Assembly: GCA_943787375.1 (NCBI GenBank)
Contig: CALSME010000002.1
Location: forward strand, 186,001-250,000
Length of the DNA: 64,000 bases
Direction of reading: 5' to 3'
DNA from: an uncultured Polaribacter sp.
GTDB taxonomy: Bacteria > Bacteroidota > Bacteroidia > Flavobacteriales > Flavobacteriaceae
Part shown: piece by piece, positions 7,873-18,367 of the stretch
Position numbering within the stretch: position 1 is the first letter of the stretch
How the letters are laid out: every line of letters starts with the position of its first letter
Notes under the pieces: generated by a model
The model's database searches: none
Seen by the model: only the letters and a program-made list of their open reading frames with translations
What the model was told of the DNA's origin: nothing
Made by a program: the position numbers and the translations under genes

Positions 7873-7965
7873 CTCGGAAATATTGGAAGTACGAATTTAA
7901 GTAATTTATTTACGATAGATTTGCATTTCTTTGGGTTCGTTTTACGGACACAGAAAGTTATATTG

Positions 7966-7973
7966 TATTTTTG
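7966..7973 (+). promoter_or_regulatory. Candidate -7 box of dxs
   Basis: TATTTTTG, seven bases before the ATG at 7981. The box lies inside the longer upstream open frame, which argues for translation from 7981 and for a very short or absent leader. Confidence 0.5.
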
Positions 7974-7980
7974 TATTCCA

Positions 7981-9750
7981 ATGACGCATTTGTTACAGCA
8001 CATATCTCATCCAGCAGATTTAAGAAAATTAAATCCTGCACAACTTCCACAGTTGGCTGCAGAATTGCGTGCGTTTATTATTGATGTTGTTGCTACAAAA
8101 GAAGGGCATTTAGGAGCAAGCTTAGGTGTTGTAGAGCTTACCATAGCATTGCATTATTTATTTGATACTCCCAATGATTTATTGGTATGGGATGTTGGAC
8201 ACCAAGCCTACGGTCACAAAATTTTAACTGGAAGAAAAGACCGCTTCCATACCAACAGACACTATGAAGGCATTGCAGGGTTTCCAACAAGAAAAGAAAG
8301 CGAATTCGATGCTTTTGGGGTTGGGCATTCTTCGACCTCTATTTCTGCCGCTTTGGGAATGGCCATCGCCTCCAACTTAAAAGGAGCAACCAAGAAACAA
8401 CATATTGCCGTTATTGGCGACGCTTCTATTGCAAGCGGGATGGCCTTTGAAGCATTAAATCATGCAGGTGTTTCTAAAGCCAATTTACTCATCATTCTAA
8501 ACGACAATGCCATTGGTATAGATCCGGCTGTTGGTGCATTAAAAGCGTATTTAACAAAGGTGAAAACCGATCAGAAATTAGCCACACAAAATAACATTAT
8601 AAAAGCCCTAAATTTTGATTATTCTGGCCCTATAGACGGTCATAATTTACCAAAATTACTCGCTGAACTCGAACGCTTACAATCTGTAAAAGGGCCTAAA
8701 TTTTTACATATTATTACCACCAAAGGAAAAGGACTACAGCAAGCTGAAGAAGATCAGGTAACCTACCACGCACCCGGGAAGTTTGATAAAATTTCGGGAA
8801 TACGCCTTAAAAAAGAAAACAATTTGTACACCAAATACCAAGATGTTTTTGGTAAGACCTTGGTAGAATTGGCTTCAGAAAACAAAAATATTGTGGGCAT
8901 TACACCCGCAATGCTCACAGGGAGTTCTTTGAAGTTTATGCTGCATAAATTCCCAGAAAGAACCTTTGATGTTGGGATTGCAGAACAACATGCAGTGACT
9001 TTAGCCGCTGGTATGGCCACGCAAGGATTGATCCCATTTTGTGCTATTTATTCAACTTTTTTACAACGTGCTTATGACCAAATAATACATGATGTTGCCT
9101 TGCAAAACCTTCCTGTCATCTTCTGTTTGGATAGAGCAGGCTTGGTGGGTGAAGATGGAGCAACACATCATGGTGTATTTGATTTGTCCTACCTAAGATT
9201 GATTCCCAATTTAAGCATCTGCGCTCCAAGAAATGAAATTGAATTGCGAAATCTTCTATACACCGCACAATTAGGGTTGAAGCACCCGATAGCAATTCGA
9301 TATCCTAGAGGAACAGGAACAATTATTGATTGGAAACAGCCTTTTAAAGCCATTGAAATTGGTTCGGGAGAACTTTTACGTAAAGGAACAAAAACAGCGC
9401 TGTTGTCTATCGGAACAATCGCAGACAACGTTATAAAGGCAGTAGATTTGATAAAAGACCCTACTACTTTTTCGCATTATGATCTGCGTTTTGTAAAACC
9501 TTTGGATGCCCAATTATTGCATACGATCTTTAAAGAACACACAAACATTATTACCATTGAAGATGGCGCTATAAAAGGAGGTTTTGGAAGTGCTATTTTA
9601 GAGTTTGCTGCCGAAAACAACTACCAGCAACCTATAAAAGTATTGGGCATTCCAGATACTTTTATTGAACATGGTTCGATTCTAAAACTGCAAGAAAAAA
9701 TTGGATTAGATCCCCTTTCTTTGTCAAAAGAATTTCAAAATTTTATATAA
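7981..9750 (+). CDS. dxs: 1-deoxy-D-xylulose-5-phosphate synthase
   Basis: 589 residues from ATG 7981, the usual size in this phylum. Condenses pyruvate and glyceraldehyde 3-phosphate in the first step of the MEP isoprenoid pathway, using thiamine diphosphate. Visible: HLGASLG and DVGHQAYGHKILTGR near the N-terminus, thiamine motif GDASIASGMAFEALNHAG...NDN, and the transketolase pyrimidine domain with GIAEQHAVTLAAGMA and YSTFLQRAYDQIIHDVALQ. The frame is open 156 bases further upstream, but that extension has no family similarity and covers the predicted promoter. Ends in a shared terminator with the convergent T9SS gene. Confidence 0.96.
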   Translation: MTHLLQHISHPADLRKLNPAQLPQLAAELRAFIIDVVATKEGHLGASLGVVELTIALHYLFDTPNDLLVWDVGHQAYGHKILTGRKDRFHTNRHYEGIAGFPTRKESEFDAFGVGHSSTSISAALGMAIASNLKGATKKQHIAVIGDASIASGMAFEALNHAGVSKANLLIILNDNAIGIDPAVGALKAYLTKVKTDQKLATQNNIIKALNFDYSGPIDGHNLPKLLAELERLQSVKGPKFLHIITTKGKGLQQAEEDQVTYHAPGKFDKISGIRLKKENNLYTKYQDVFGKTLVELASENKNIVGITPAMLTGSSLKFMLHKFPERTFDVGIAEQHAVTLAAGMATQGLIPFCAIYSTFLQRAYDQIIHDVALQNLPVIFCLDRAGLVGEDGATHHGVFDLSYLRLIPNLSICAPRNEIELRNLLYTAQLGLKHPIAIRYPRGTGTIIDWKQPFKAIEIGSGELLRKGTKTALLSIGTIADNVIKAVDLIKDPTTFSHYDLRFVKPLDAQLLHTIFKEHTNIITIEDGAIKGGFGSAILEFAAENNYQQPIKVLGIPDTFIEHGSILKLQEKIGLDPLSLSKEFQNFI

Positions 9751-9780
9751 AAAAAGACGCTATTAATAGCGTCTTTTTTT
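9749..9780. terminator. Bidirectional terminator between dxs and the T9SS propeller gene
   Basis: A perfect 32-base palindrome: seven A, GACGCTATTAATAGCGTC, seven T. It directly overlaps the dxs stop and serves both convergent genes. Confidence 0.92.
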
Positions 9781-9801
9781 AATTAATTTTCTAATTTCTA
9801 A

Positions 9802-12800
9802 TTATTCAATCACAATTTTCTTTGAAGCTTTTCTACCTGCCTCATCGATTAAATTTACAATGTAAACTCCTGTACTGGTGTTTATAGAAATTTCTTGTCT
9901 TTCATTTTCCTTAAAGTCTAAGGTTGCTGCATATACCTGTCTTCCTCTAAGATCAAATACAGCTACTTGTGAGATCTTCAATTCGTTTTTTCCAAAGATG
10001 GTAAAGTTTCCGTTTGATACTGTTGGGTATACGGTAAATGTTTCATTCCCTTTTAATACTTCATCTACAGACGCTGATGCCTCGGTAAATTGTCCTGAGA
10101 AAACACCTCTACCATAAGTAGCAGCAAAAACAGCATTGTCATCTCTTAAATCAAGATCCATTACTTTTACGTTTTTCATCCCATTATTGGACTGCACCCA
10201 ATTTGGGTTTTCGGCGTTAAAGTTTGCTGTTTTCCAAACCCCTAATTCTGTCCCAATAATTACTTCTTCAGGTCTTAACGGATTTTGTAAAATGGCTTTT
10301 ACAGGAATGTCTGGGAAATCACCTTCTTTAGAAGACCAATTCGCACCGGCATCACTTGAATACCATATATTTTTTACACCATAATTATGCATGGTTACAA
10401 AAATTTCATTCTCACTTGCACCAAATTCAATATCAGAAACAGTTCCTACAAATTCGGGTCCTGTAATTTCAGACCACGCAGGGAATTCTCCGTCTGCATT
10501 GTCAATTTGTATGATTTTTCCATTTTTTAAACCTGCGAGTAATTTCGTAGATGTTGTCGTATATGGAGAAACTTTCATCGCTGAAGGTGCTTGATCCATT
10601 AAGTTGTCACTTAAATTTGTCTTCCCTATAAACCCTGAATTAACGTCCTTATATCTTCTAATATAATACAGCGTCCCTGTCGAGTAATTAGAATACAAAA
10701 TATCTAAATTCGAGTCCAATTCTTCTTGGTTTATAAAATCGCCATTAGGTCCGGTTTCTGAATTAATGATTCTTGTAATTCCAACCGTTAAATCTCGCAA
10801 ACGAATGCTATTATTATATACGTAATTTGAAATGTAATAGTTGTCTGTTCCGTCTTGATCGAAGAAACTATACGCCCCATCTCCTCCTTGTGCCTGTATA
10901 GAACTATTTACGCCTGCACTCGCATTTGTAAACAATTGGGTTCCGTTATCTTGTGCTCCAGCAATAAAATTGTCTCCAATGGCCGCTGTTGTTGGTGCAA
11001 CCCCTACGGTATAAAATTGTAAGGTATTGTAACCATTATTTCTTGCATTGATATTTACCCCTCCATCATTCGAGAAATACACCCCTCCGTCATTCGAAAA
11101 AAGCATTCTGGTTGATGAACTTCCTGAAAAAGCCAAACCATGTTGATCGGCATGTACTACAGGAACATTTAACCCAGATAAAAAGTTATTATTTGACCAC
11201 TTCGAAATTTGAGAATAGGAAGTCCCTCCGTTGGTACTTTTAAACAAATCGATTCCCCCTACAAATATTTTTTCATCATTATTTGGATCTACTCGTAATA
11301 ATAAATCATAAAAAGCTTGACCTCTTGTAAAATCGGTAGTAGGAATCCCTGTGTCAGCGTCTTCTGGAAGTCCTAAGGTAGATACACTTCCAAAGGCATT
11401 GGTTGTTTTATAAAGTCCTACTGGAGCTCCAGAAGTACTCAATTGTGCCAACACATATATTTTAGAAGCATCGGTTTTTGAGCACGCAATTTCAACTCTT
11501 TGTCCATCTGGAACCGTATGTTTCAATACAAAATTAGTTGCATCTGTATCTGTCGATTGAAAAATAGCTCCTCCTCCATCTCCAAAAACATCCGATGTTG
11601 TGGATACGTAGACAGAATTATCTGCAGCTATTTTGATATTATTTGGTTCGTGTGTTCCTCCTTCTGAATTTGTTGGAAGGGTTAATTTTGTAAACGTAGT
11701 ACCATCTGTAGATTTGTATACACCTCGATCGTGGATTCCAAATAATGTAGAAGGGGATGCAATTCCGTAAACAGCATCTCCTGCTGCTACAAATACTTCT
11801 GAAACGCCTCCATTGTCTCTCACAACAATATCATTTACATGCTGTACTCCGTTCGATACAATAAAATTGGATCCATTTCCTCTCGTACTAGAAAGTGTTA
11901 CGTTTACAGATCCTCCAGTCAATGCGTCAATCACATTGGCACCGTCATCTTTAGAAATCATAACGGTTGGTATGGTAATGCCAGTATCGTCTCCTCCTTG
12001 ATTGATCGGGATTCCAGACACATTGTTTACAATTATTACTGCAATTGCTCCTGCATTTTGAGCATTATTCACTTTGTCTACAAAGGGACAATCTCCTCTT
12101 CGAATCACAGCAATTTTACCACTAATGGCTGCTGAATTATTTAGGGCTGTACAACCATCTTCTGTTGGTGAAACACCATCATCTGCTAACACTAAATCTG
12201 CAGTAACGGGTGGGTTGAGTCCGCCACCAAAACTGGTAGATAGCACTGCAAAATACTCTCCAGCAATACTTGTTGGGCTATTGATAACCATTTTAGCATT
12301 TGCTTCAAAAAGGGTTTCTCCATCAACTCCTCCAAAAACATGGGCCCAAGTGGCACCACCGTCTGTTGTTCTCCAAACACCATTTCCATTGACATCTCCT
12401 CCAACATAAGATTCTCCGGTACCTACATACCAGGTCATTGAATCATTTGGGTCGATAGCAATACATGAAACAGCAAGATTTTCTGGAATATCTACTTGTG
12501 TCCATACAGAACCTGCATTTGAAATATTGGTGTTTTTCCACAAACCACCACTCACACCTCCTGCATAAACCGTTTCTTGACTTCCATCATTGGGATCAAA
12601 AATCATGGCACGAGTTCTTCCTCCAACATTGTCTGGGCCTCTGTCCTGCCATGCAGTATCGTCGCCATCACCAGGAGTTCTTCCAGATTGTCTTAAAACT
12701 TCTAAATCGTTTTGAAGTTGAAATACGTTTTCTTTATGGGTTCTCCCTGTAGCGGGGTTTATCTCGTTCAAATACTCTTGTTCAAAAAAAGCATTGGGAG

Positions 12801-12981
12801 GCAACCCTTGTAACTTTCGATCTTGTTTAGACAAGGTTTTCGTTTTGTTATAGGGATGGTTTCTTAAGAAATCTGCATGCGATTTTTTTAGCTGTGCTGT
12901 TTTATTTTCTGTATCTAAATTAAAATAAAAAAAGCTTGCAGTCAATAAAACAAGGAATGATAAGAGTAATTTTTTCTTCAT
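9802..12981 (-). CDS. Large T9SS-secreted beta-propeller protein with inserted PA domain
   Basis: 1059 residues. Hydrophobic signal 1-20, then a pro-like region with AFFEQEYLNEINPATGRTH (64-82). From ~105 a BNR/sortilin-like propeller begins (DRGPDNVGGRTRAM, GGVSGGLWKNTN, GVWRTTDGGATW). A protease-associated (PA) domain interrupts it at ~232-370 (SGKIAVIRRGDCPFVDKV, IAVIIVNN, IPTVMISKDDG). Propeller repeats resume (GVYKSTDGTTF, GIDLFKSTNGG, MLFSNDGGVYFSNDGG, WYSSDAGANWSS) to ~970, and a type A T9SS sorting domain closes the protein (VYPTVSNGNFTIFG, GVYIVNLIDEAGRKASKKIVIE in part). No protease or sialidase active site is evident, so a binding or scaffold role at the surface is likely. A -7 box (13010-13017) lies just upstream. 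Confidence 0.85.
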   Translation of the reverse strand: MKKKLLLSFLVLLTASFFYFNLDTENKTAQLKKSHADFLRNHPYNKTKTLSKQDRKLQGLPPNAFFEQEYLNEINPATGRTHKENVFQLQNDLEVLRQSGRTPGDGDDTAWQDRGPDNVGGRTRAMIFDPNDGSQETVYAGGVSGGLWKNTNISNAGSVWTQVDIPENLAVSCIAIDPNDSMTWYVGTGESYVGGDVNGNGVWRTTDGGATWAHVFGGVDGETLFEANAKMVINSPTSIAGEYFAVLSTSFGGGLNPPVTADLVLADDGVSPTEDGCTALNNSAAISGKIAVIRRGDCPFVDKVNNAQNAGAIAVIIVNNVSGIPINQGGDDTGITIPTVMISKDDGANVIDALTGGSVNVTLSSTRGNGSNFIVSNGVQHVNDIVVRDNGGVSEVFVAAGDAVYGIASPSTLFGIHDRGVYKSTDGTTFTKLTLPTNSEGGTHEPNNIKIAADNSVYVSTTSDVFGDGGGAIFQSTDTDATNFVLKHTVPDGQRVEIACSKTDASKIYVLAQLSTSGAPVGLYKTTNAFGSVSTLGLPEDADTGIPTTDFTRGQAFYDLLLRVDPNNDEKIFVGGIDLFKSTNGGTSYSQISKWSNNNFLSGLNVPVVHADQHGLAFSGSSSTRMLFSNDGGVYFSNDGGVNINARNNGYNTLQFYTVGVAPTTAAIGDNFIAGAQDNGTQLFTNASAGVNSSIQAQGGDGAYSFFDQDGTDNYYISNYVYNNSIRLRDLTVGITRIINSETGPNGDFINQEELDSNLDILYSNYSTGTLYYIRRYKDVNSGFIGKTNLSDNLMDQAPSAMKVSPYTTTSTKLLAGLKNGKIIQIDNADGEFPAWSEITGPEFVGTVSDIEFGASENEIFVTMHNYGVKNIWYSSDAGANWSSKEGDFPDIPVKAILQNPLRPEEVIIGTELGVWKTANFNAENPNWVQSNNGMKNVKVMDLDLRDDNAVFAATYGRGVFSGQFTEASASVDEVLKGNETFTVYPTVSNGNFTIFGKNELKISQVAVFDLRGRQVYAATLDFKENERQEISINTSTGVYIVNLIDEAGRKASKKIVIE

Positions 12982-13009
12982 AATTTCAGGGATTATTATT
13001 TTTTGCCTT

Positions 13010-13017
13010 CAAATTTA
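13010..13017 (-). promoter_or_regulatory. Candidate -7 box of the T9SS propeller gene
   Basis: TAAATTTG on the minus strand, 28 bases before the start codon at 12981 and just after the dgt stop, suggesting its own promoter in addition to read-through from dgt. Confidence 0.4.
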
Positions 13018-13033
13018 AGCATTCGGAATTTTA

Positions 13034-14374
13034 TTAGATAATATTTCCTGTTAATTTTTTGTGGGTACGAATTGCATAACTGTCCGACATTCTAGAAACA
13101 TAACTGCAGATTTGCATGATTCGGTTGTATAGGCTAGCGTCTTCTGATTGATATTCTTTCGGCAATAAATTTAAAATTAGCTGGTCGTAATTCGAATAGT
13201 TTTCATCGTATTTATTGTTGACGGCACTCACAAAAACATGTAATAAGTCGGCGATGATGCGATAGCCTGCTACTTCTTTTTCTACCACTTCTTGACTCTT
13301 GTAAATTTTGTCGATACTAATTTTTATGATGTCGTTAATTTGGGCTTCATAGGAACATTTCTCTAACAATGATTTATCAAAACTTCCTGTTAAAATGCTT
13401 TCTTCATTGTCTAAAAATATGTGTACTGCTTGATTAATTAGCGTATTGATCGCCAAAGCGCGCAAATAACTCACGCGATCTTTGGTGTGTTGTAAACTGT
13501 GGTATTTTTTAGAGTCTATACGGTCTCTTACTAGGTTGATTAAATATTCTAAAGCATACTCTTCTTCTATTAAGCCTAGGTTGATCCCGTCTTCAAAATC
13601 GATAATAGTATAACAAATATCATCGGCTGCTTCTACTAAATAGGCCAGGGGGTGTCGGTAAAATGAAATATCTGCTGTGGTCGATTTTTGCAACATCTCC
13701 AAATCTTGAACAACGTCTAAAAATTCTGGTTTTTCAGATTGAAATACGCCGTATTTTTTATCTACAATATGTTTCGTTGGCTTTTTCGGCAAACTTTCTT
13801 TTGGGTATTTTAAAAACGCTCCTAAGGTCGCGTAGGACAAACGCAAACCACCAGAAACCCCATCTTTTGTTTCTGTTAAAATTTTAAATCCATTGGCATT
13901 TCCTTCAAAATCAATGAGATCTTGATATTCTTTGGCAGACAATTGTGCTTTGTATTTTGCCCCTTTTCCTGATTTAAAATATTCACCAATTGCTTTTTCA
14001 CCAGAATGCCCAAAGGGCGGATTTCCAATATCATGCATTACGGAAGCCGCGGCTACAATAGCACCAAAATCATTAAAGGTATATCCTAAATCGACTAAAT
14101 TTGGATGGCGTTCTAACAAAACTTTTCCAACTTTTCTTCCAAGGGTTCTTCCAACAACAGAAACTTCTAAACTGTGCGTTAAACGCGTGTGTACAAAATC
14201 AGTTTCGGAAAGTGGAATTACTTGGGTTTTATCTTGTAGGCTTCTAAAAGCCGATGAAAATATAATTCGATCAAAATCGACATCAAACCCCAAACGGGTT
14301 TCATCTTGTGCTGCTCTTGGACGTTTTTGTGTATCGCCTGCGCGTTTTAAAGAAAGAAGGTGTTCCCAGTTCAT
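13034..14374 (-). CDS. dgt: Deoxyguanosinetriphosphate triphosphohydrolase (dGTPase) family
   Basis: 446 residues. Hydrolyses dGTP (or other dNTPs) to deoxynucleoside and triphosphate. HD-domain residues are present: His67 in RLTHSLEV and His114-Asp115 in SVMHDIGNPPFGHSGE; the N-terminal DETRLGFDVDFDRIIFSSAFRSLQDKTQV and the YLVEAADDICYTIIDFEDG motif are typical of the dGTPase family. It follows nrdB-nrdA on the same strand, separated by a terminator, so dNTP synthesis and degradation genes sit side by side. The exact dNTP preference cannot be read from sequence. Confidence 0.9.
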   Translation of the reverse strand: MNWEHLLSLKRAGDTQKRPRAAQDETRLGFDVDFDRIIFSSAFRSLQDKTQVIPLSETDFVHTRLTHSLEVSVVGRTLGRKVGKVLLERHPNLVDLGYTFNDFGAIVAAASVMHDIGNPPFGHSGEKAIGEYFKSGKGAKYKAQLSAKEYQDLIDFEGNANGFKILTETKDGVSGGLRLSYATLGAFLKYPKESLPKKPTKHIVDKKYGVFQSEKPEFLDVVQDLEMLQKSTTADISFYRHPLAYLVEAADDICYTIIDFEDGINLGLIEEEYALEYLINLVRDRIDSKKYHSLQHTKDRVSYLRALAINTLINQAVHIFLDNEESILTGSFDKSLLEKCSYEAQINDIIKISIDKIYKSQEVVEKEVAGYRIIADLLHVFVSAVNNKYDENYSNYDQLILNLLPKEYQSEDASLYNRIMQICSYVSRMSDSYAIRTHKKLTGNII

Positions 14375-14471
14375 GGTATTGATTTAAGTGTGCTGAACCT
14401 GATTCAATAGCTCAGTGTTTTTTATTATTAGACTCCTGCTTATAATGGAATGTGCTTGGTACGAAAATACA

Positions 14472-14501
14472 AAAAAGAGATGCATTGCTACATCTCTTTT
14501 T
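14472..14501. terminator. Terminator after nrdA
   Basis: 11-bp stem AAAAAGAGATG (14472-14482) pairing with CATCTCTTTTT (14491-14501), eight-base loop, A and T tracts on both sides. Located between the nrdA stop and the dgt start, so the two are mainly separate transcripts. Confidence 0.8.
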
Positions 14502-14524
14502 ATCAATCTTTAATTTACTTTTTT

Positions 14525-16918
14525 TTAAGAACCACACATTAAGCAGTCATCTGGCCCGTCATTGTCTTTCGCAGCATCTACCATGGCTTTGAATTCTTCT
14601 GGACTTAATGGGGCGTCTGGTGCGTCTGCTTTCTTTTCTTTTGAAAGTGTAAACTGAATCGCATTGACTGCCGATTTTGTTCTTAAATAATACATTCCTG
14701 TTTTTAATCCTGACTTCCAAGCATAAAAATGCATGGAGGTTAATTTTGCATAGTCTGGATCTTTCATGAACAAGTTTAACGATTGAGATTGATCGATAAA
14801 ATATCCTCTATGGCGGGCCATATCGATAATATCTTTCATACTCATTTCCCAAACTGTTTTGTACAGTTCTCTTAATTCTGCTGGAATTGCTTCAATATGT
14901 TGAATCGAACCGTTTGCACGCATGATGTCTTCTTTCATGCTATTGTCCCACAAGCCTAATTCTACCAAGTCTTCTAACAAATGTTTGTTTACCACAATAA
15001 ACTCCCCTGATAAAACTCTTCTTGTATAGATATTAGAGGTATATGGCTCAAATGCTTCGTTGTTTCCTAAGATTTGAGAGGTAGATGCTGTTGGCATTGG
15101 CGCCACTAATAGCGAGTTTCTAACTCCGTGCTTCATTACTTGTTTTCGTAATTTTGCCCAGTCCCAATTTCCGCTTAATTCATCATCTTTAATTCCCCAC
15201 ATATTGTATTGGAATTCTCCTTCTGACATTGGAGATCCTTTAAAGGTAGAATAGGGTTCTTTAGCTTTTGCCATTTCCATCGAAGAGGTAACAGCTGCAA
15301 AATACATGGTTTCAAAAATTTCTTGATTCAATTTTTTTGCTTCATCAGAAGTAAAAGGTAAGCGCAACATAATAAAAGCATCTGCTAAACCTTGGATTCC
15401 TAAACCTACTGGTCGGTGTCTAAAGTTAGAGTTTTCTGCTTCAATTACGGGATAAAAATTAGCATCGATCACCGTATCTAAATTTCGAATTACCTTTTTA
15501 GTAATATCATATAATTTTTTATGATTGAAGAATTTCTCTCCGGTTTCCTTTTCAGAGATAAACATTGGCAATGCAATAGACGCTAAATTACACACAGCAA
15601 CTTCGTCTTTTGCGGTATACTCCATAATCTCAGTACATAAATTTGAAGAACGAATGGTTCCTAAATTTTTCTGATTTGATTTTCGATTTGCTGCATCTTT
15701 ATACAGCATGTATGGCGTACCGGTTTCAATTTGAGATTCTAAAATCTTCTCCCAAAGGTCTCGTGCTTTAATGGTTTTTCTTCCTTTTCCTGCAGCTTCA
15801 TAACTGGTGTACAAACGCTCAAACTCTTCTCCGTAGGTGTCATATAAATGCGGGCATTCGTGCGGACACATTAAAGTCCAATTTGCATCTTCTTGAACAC
15901 GTGCCATGAATAAATCTGAAACCCACATTGCATAGAATAAATCTCTTGCACGCATTTCTTCTTTTCCATGATTTTTCTTTAAATCTAAAAAGTCAAAAAT
16001 ATCTGCATGCCAAGGCTCTAAGTACATTGCAAAGGATCCTTTCCGTTTTCCTCCTCCTTGATCTACATAACGTGCCGTATCGTTAAATACTTTTAGCATC
16101 GGTACAATCCCGTTTGAAGTTCCGTTGGTTCCTGCAATATATGAACCCGTTGCTCTAATGTTGTGCAAAGACAAGCCAATACCTCCTGCAGATTGTGATA
16201 TTTTTGCGGTTTGTTTTAGTGTATCGTAAATTCCCTCGATACTGTCGTCTTGCATTTGCAATAAGAAACAAGAAGACATTTGTGGCTTTGGCGTTCCTGC
16301 ATTAAACAACGTTGGCGTTGCATGGGTAAAATACTTTTTACTCATTAACTCGTAGGTTGCAATGGCTTCATCGATATCATTTTTATGAATTCCGATAGAA
16401 ACACGCATAAGCATGTGTTGTGGACGTTCTGCAATCACTCCATTTAATTTTAATAAATAAGAGCGTTCTAATGTTTTAAAACCAAAATAATCATAATTAA
16501 AATCTCTATTGTAAATAATTGTAGAGTCTAATTTTTCTGCATTTGCTTTGATAATGTCGTAGACCTCATCGGCTAATAAAGGTGATTTTTTTTCTGTGCG
16601 TGGATTTACATAATAGTACAAATCGTCCATGGTTTCTGAAAACGATTTTTTGGTGTTTTTATGTAAGTTAGAAACGGCGATTCTTGCAGCTAATTTTGCA
16701 TAATCGGGATGTGCTGTTGTCATTGTAGCGGCTGTTTCTGCTGCTAAATTGTCTAATTCGGATGTGGTAACACCATCATATAAACCTTCAATTACACGCA
16801 TGGCAACTTTTACGGGATCAACAATTTTGTTCAATCCGTAACACATTTTCTTTACTCTGGCCGTGATCTTGTCGAACATCACTGGCTCGTTTTTGCCGTC
16901 TCTTTTTAGTACAAACAT
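14525..16918 (-). CDS. nrdA: Ribonucleoside-diphosphate reductase, alpha subunit (class Ia)
   Basis: 797 residues from ATG 16918. Reduces ribonucleotides to deoxyribonucleotides together with NrdB. An ATP-cone regulatory domain covers ~1-90 ([19 protein letters not shown]), so dATP feedback is expected. Redox and radical residues: Cys217 (MSSCFLL), Asn426/Cys428/Glu430 (NLCTE) and Cys443 (VCNLAS), with the C-terminal shuttle pair in CLMCGS. The frame could start 51 bases earlier (16969), but that extension is not family-like and the family begins with the ATP cone. It follows nrdB by about 100 bases, in the less common order B then A. Confidence 0.96.
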   Translation of the reverse strand: MFVLKRDGKNEPVMFDKITARVKKMCYGLNKIVDPVKVAMRVIEGLYDGVTTSELDNLAAETAATMTTAHPDYAKLAARIAVSNLHKNTKKSFSETMDDLYYYVNPRTEKKSPLLADEVYDIIKANAEKLDSTIIYNRDFNYDYFGFKTLERSYLLKLNGVIAERPQHMLMRVSIGIHKNDIDEAIATYELMSKKYFTHATPTLFNAGTPKPQMSSCFLLQMQDDSIEGIYDTLKQTAKISQSAGGIGLSLHNIRATGSYIAGTNGTSNGIVPMLKVFNDTARYVDQGGGKRKGSFAMYLEPWHADIFDFLDLKKNHGKEEMRARDLFYAMWVSDLFMARVQEDANWTLMCPHECPHLYDTYGEEFERLYTSYEAAGKGRKTIKARDLWEKILESQIETGTPYMLYKDAANRKSNQKNLGTIRSSNLCTEIMEYTAKDEVAVCNLASIALPMFISEKETGEKFFNHKKLYDITKKVIRNLDTVIDANFYPVIEAENSNFRHRPVGLGIQGLADAFIMLRLPFTSDEAKKLNQEIFETMYFAAVTSSMEMAKAKEPYSTFKGSPMSEGEFQYNMWGIKDDELSGNWDWAKLRKQVMKHGVRNSLLVAPMPTASTSQILGNNEAFEPYTSNIYTRRVLSGEFIVVNKHLLEDLVELGLWDNSMKEDIMRANGSIQHIEAIPAELRELYKTVWEMSMKDIIDMARHRGYFIDQSQSLNLFMKDPDYAKLTSMHFYAWKSGLKTGMYYLRTKSAVNAIQFTLSKEKKADAPDAPLSPEEFKAMVDAAKDNDGPDDCLMCGS

Positions 16919-17017
16919 GAATTTATAGGTTTTATTTTGGTTATTTCTTGAGCCAACAAAAACGTCCAATTTTTGTCACTCAAGGGTATTTTATGGTTAA
17001 CAGTGTTGTGTGGTACT

Positions 17018-18007
17018 CTAAAAATCTGAATCGAAACTAATGCTTCCAGTTCCTCCAGATTTTACACCTGCTTTTTGGTATTCTGAAACTCTTTTTTCAA
17101 AGAAATTGGTTTTCCCTTCTAAGGAAATCATTTCCATGAAATCGAATGGATTTGTTGCATTGTACTCTTTTTCACAATGGAATTCTCCCAACAAACGATC
17201 GGTAACAAATTCTAAGTATTGGGTCATTAACTTCGAATTCATTCCAATTAAACTCACTGGTAAAGACTCCGTCACAAACTCTCGTTCTATGTTTAATGCG
17301 TCTACAATAATCTCTCTGATTCGATCCTTTGGTACTTTGTTTACAATATGGTGGTTGTGTAAATGCACCGCAAAATCACAATGCATTCCTTCGTCACGAG
17401 AAATTAATTCGTTTGAAAATGCCAATCCTGGCAACAAACCTCTTTTCTTTAACCAGAAAATAGAACAAAATGCTCCGGAGAAGAAAATCCCTTCTACGGC
17501 TGCAAATGCAATTAATCGTTCCGCAAAAGAATCGGATTCGATCCATTTTAATGCCCAGTCTGCTTTTTTCTTAATTGCTGGAAAAACTTCAATGGCTCTA
17601 AACAATTGATCTTTTTCTGCTTCATTCTTCACATAGGTATCTATCAATAAAGAATAGGTTTCTGAATGCACGTTTTCCATCATGATTTGAAAACCATAGA
17701 AAAATTTTGCTTCTGAATACTGTACTTCGTTTACAAAATTTTCAGCAAGATTTTCATTTACAATACCATCTGAGGCTGCAAAAAAGGCTAAAATATGTTT
17801 GATAAAGTAACGCTCGTCTTCCGACAATTTGTTGTTCCAGTCTAAAACATCTTCTGATAAATCAATTTCTTCTGCAGTCCAAATACACGCTTGCTGCTTT
17901 TTATACCACTCCCATAAATCATCATGTTGAATTGGAAAAATAACAAAACGATTATCATTTGGTTGTAAAATTGGTTCGGTAGCAAGTGCTGTTTCTTTGA
18001 CGGACAT
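17018..18007 (-). CDS. nrdB: Ribonucleoside-diphosphate reductase, beta subunit (class Ia)
   Basis: 329 residues. Carries the di-iron tyrosyl-radical cofactor. The ligand pattern fits classical NrdB: Asp80 (FAASDGIV), Glu111 and His114 in ENVHSETY, and radical Tyr118 four residues after the His. Later ligands are in [18 protein letters not shown] and [10 protein letters not shown]. The radical Tyr is present, so this is not the tyrosine-lacking class Ic/Id type. The upstream region of ~360 bases is unusually long for this window and probably holds the nrdBA control region. Confidence 0.95.
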   Translation of the reverse strand: MSVKETALATEPILQPNDNRFVIFPIQHDDLWEWYKKQQACIWTAEEIDLSEDVLDWNNKLSEDERYFIKHILAFFAASDGIVNENLAENFVNEVQYSEAKFFYGFQIMMENVHSETYSLLIDTYVKNEAEKDQLFRAIEVFPAIKKKADWALKWIESDSFAERLIAFAAVEGIFFSGAFCSIFWLKKRGLLPGLAFSNELISRDEGMHCDFAVHLHNHHIVNKVPKDRIREIIVDALNIEREFVTESLPVSLIGMNSKLMTQYLEFVTDRLLGEFHCEKEYNATNPFDFMEMISLEGKTNFFEKRVSEYQKAGVKSGGTGSISFDSDF

Positions 18008-18367
18008 TGGATCTGTTTTTTTTATTTGAAGTTTGGTGTTTGTTTAAGGTTTTGATCTGTTAAAAACCACTCTAACAAAGATTGAAATTTTTGTTCCAAA
18101 ATGAAAGTCATACTTATTCACAAATCCTATGAAGTTCTTAACAAAATGACCGTTTTATCCATTTTATTGATTTCTGTCGAATTTACTAAACCATTAATAA
18201 CCAGTAATTTAAAAAGTTAAAAAACCGAAAACCGTTGATTCTACTGGGTTTCGTCAAAGATTCTTTTTTACACTTTTTAAATCTCTTTTTTTTTAAAAAA
18301 AGAATTCAGAAAAAACGAGATGCTTAAACAAACTCTTGGAGCCCAAGAAATTTTGCAATAGGGGGTG
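18008..18367. other. Long intergenic region upstream of nrdB
   Basis: 360 bases between the nrdB start and the 3' end of the DUF3109 gene. I found no full TAnnTTTG box with correctly spaced TTTG for nrdB; the nearest is AATCTTTG on minus (18076-18083). There are A/T homopolymer runs (18266-18302) and no strong hairpin. A 39-codon plus-strand frame (18101-18220) looks accidental. Confidence 0.4.

Noticed and set aside
7825..7980. 52-codon N-terminal extension of dxs
   Set aside because: It overlaps tadA, lacks family similarity and contains the predicted promoter box.
8431..8520. GDA instead of GDG in the dxs thiamine motif as a defect
   Set aside because: The rest of the motif (SGMAFEALNHAG...NDN) is intact and, as far as I recall, this variant is normal in Bacteroidota.
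17040..17609. Long plus-strand frame (189 codons) opposite nrdB, and a 151-codon frame opposite dgt at 13932-14387
   Set aside because: Both are shadows of well-conserved genes; their sequences are low in family character and follow the codon structure of the opposite strand.
18101..18220. 39-codon plus-strand frame in the long gap upstream of nrdB
   Set aside because: No signal, motif or promoter; lies antisense in the presumed nrdB control region and has the amino acid make-up of translated AT-rich DNA.
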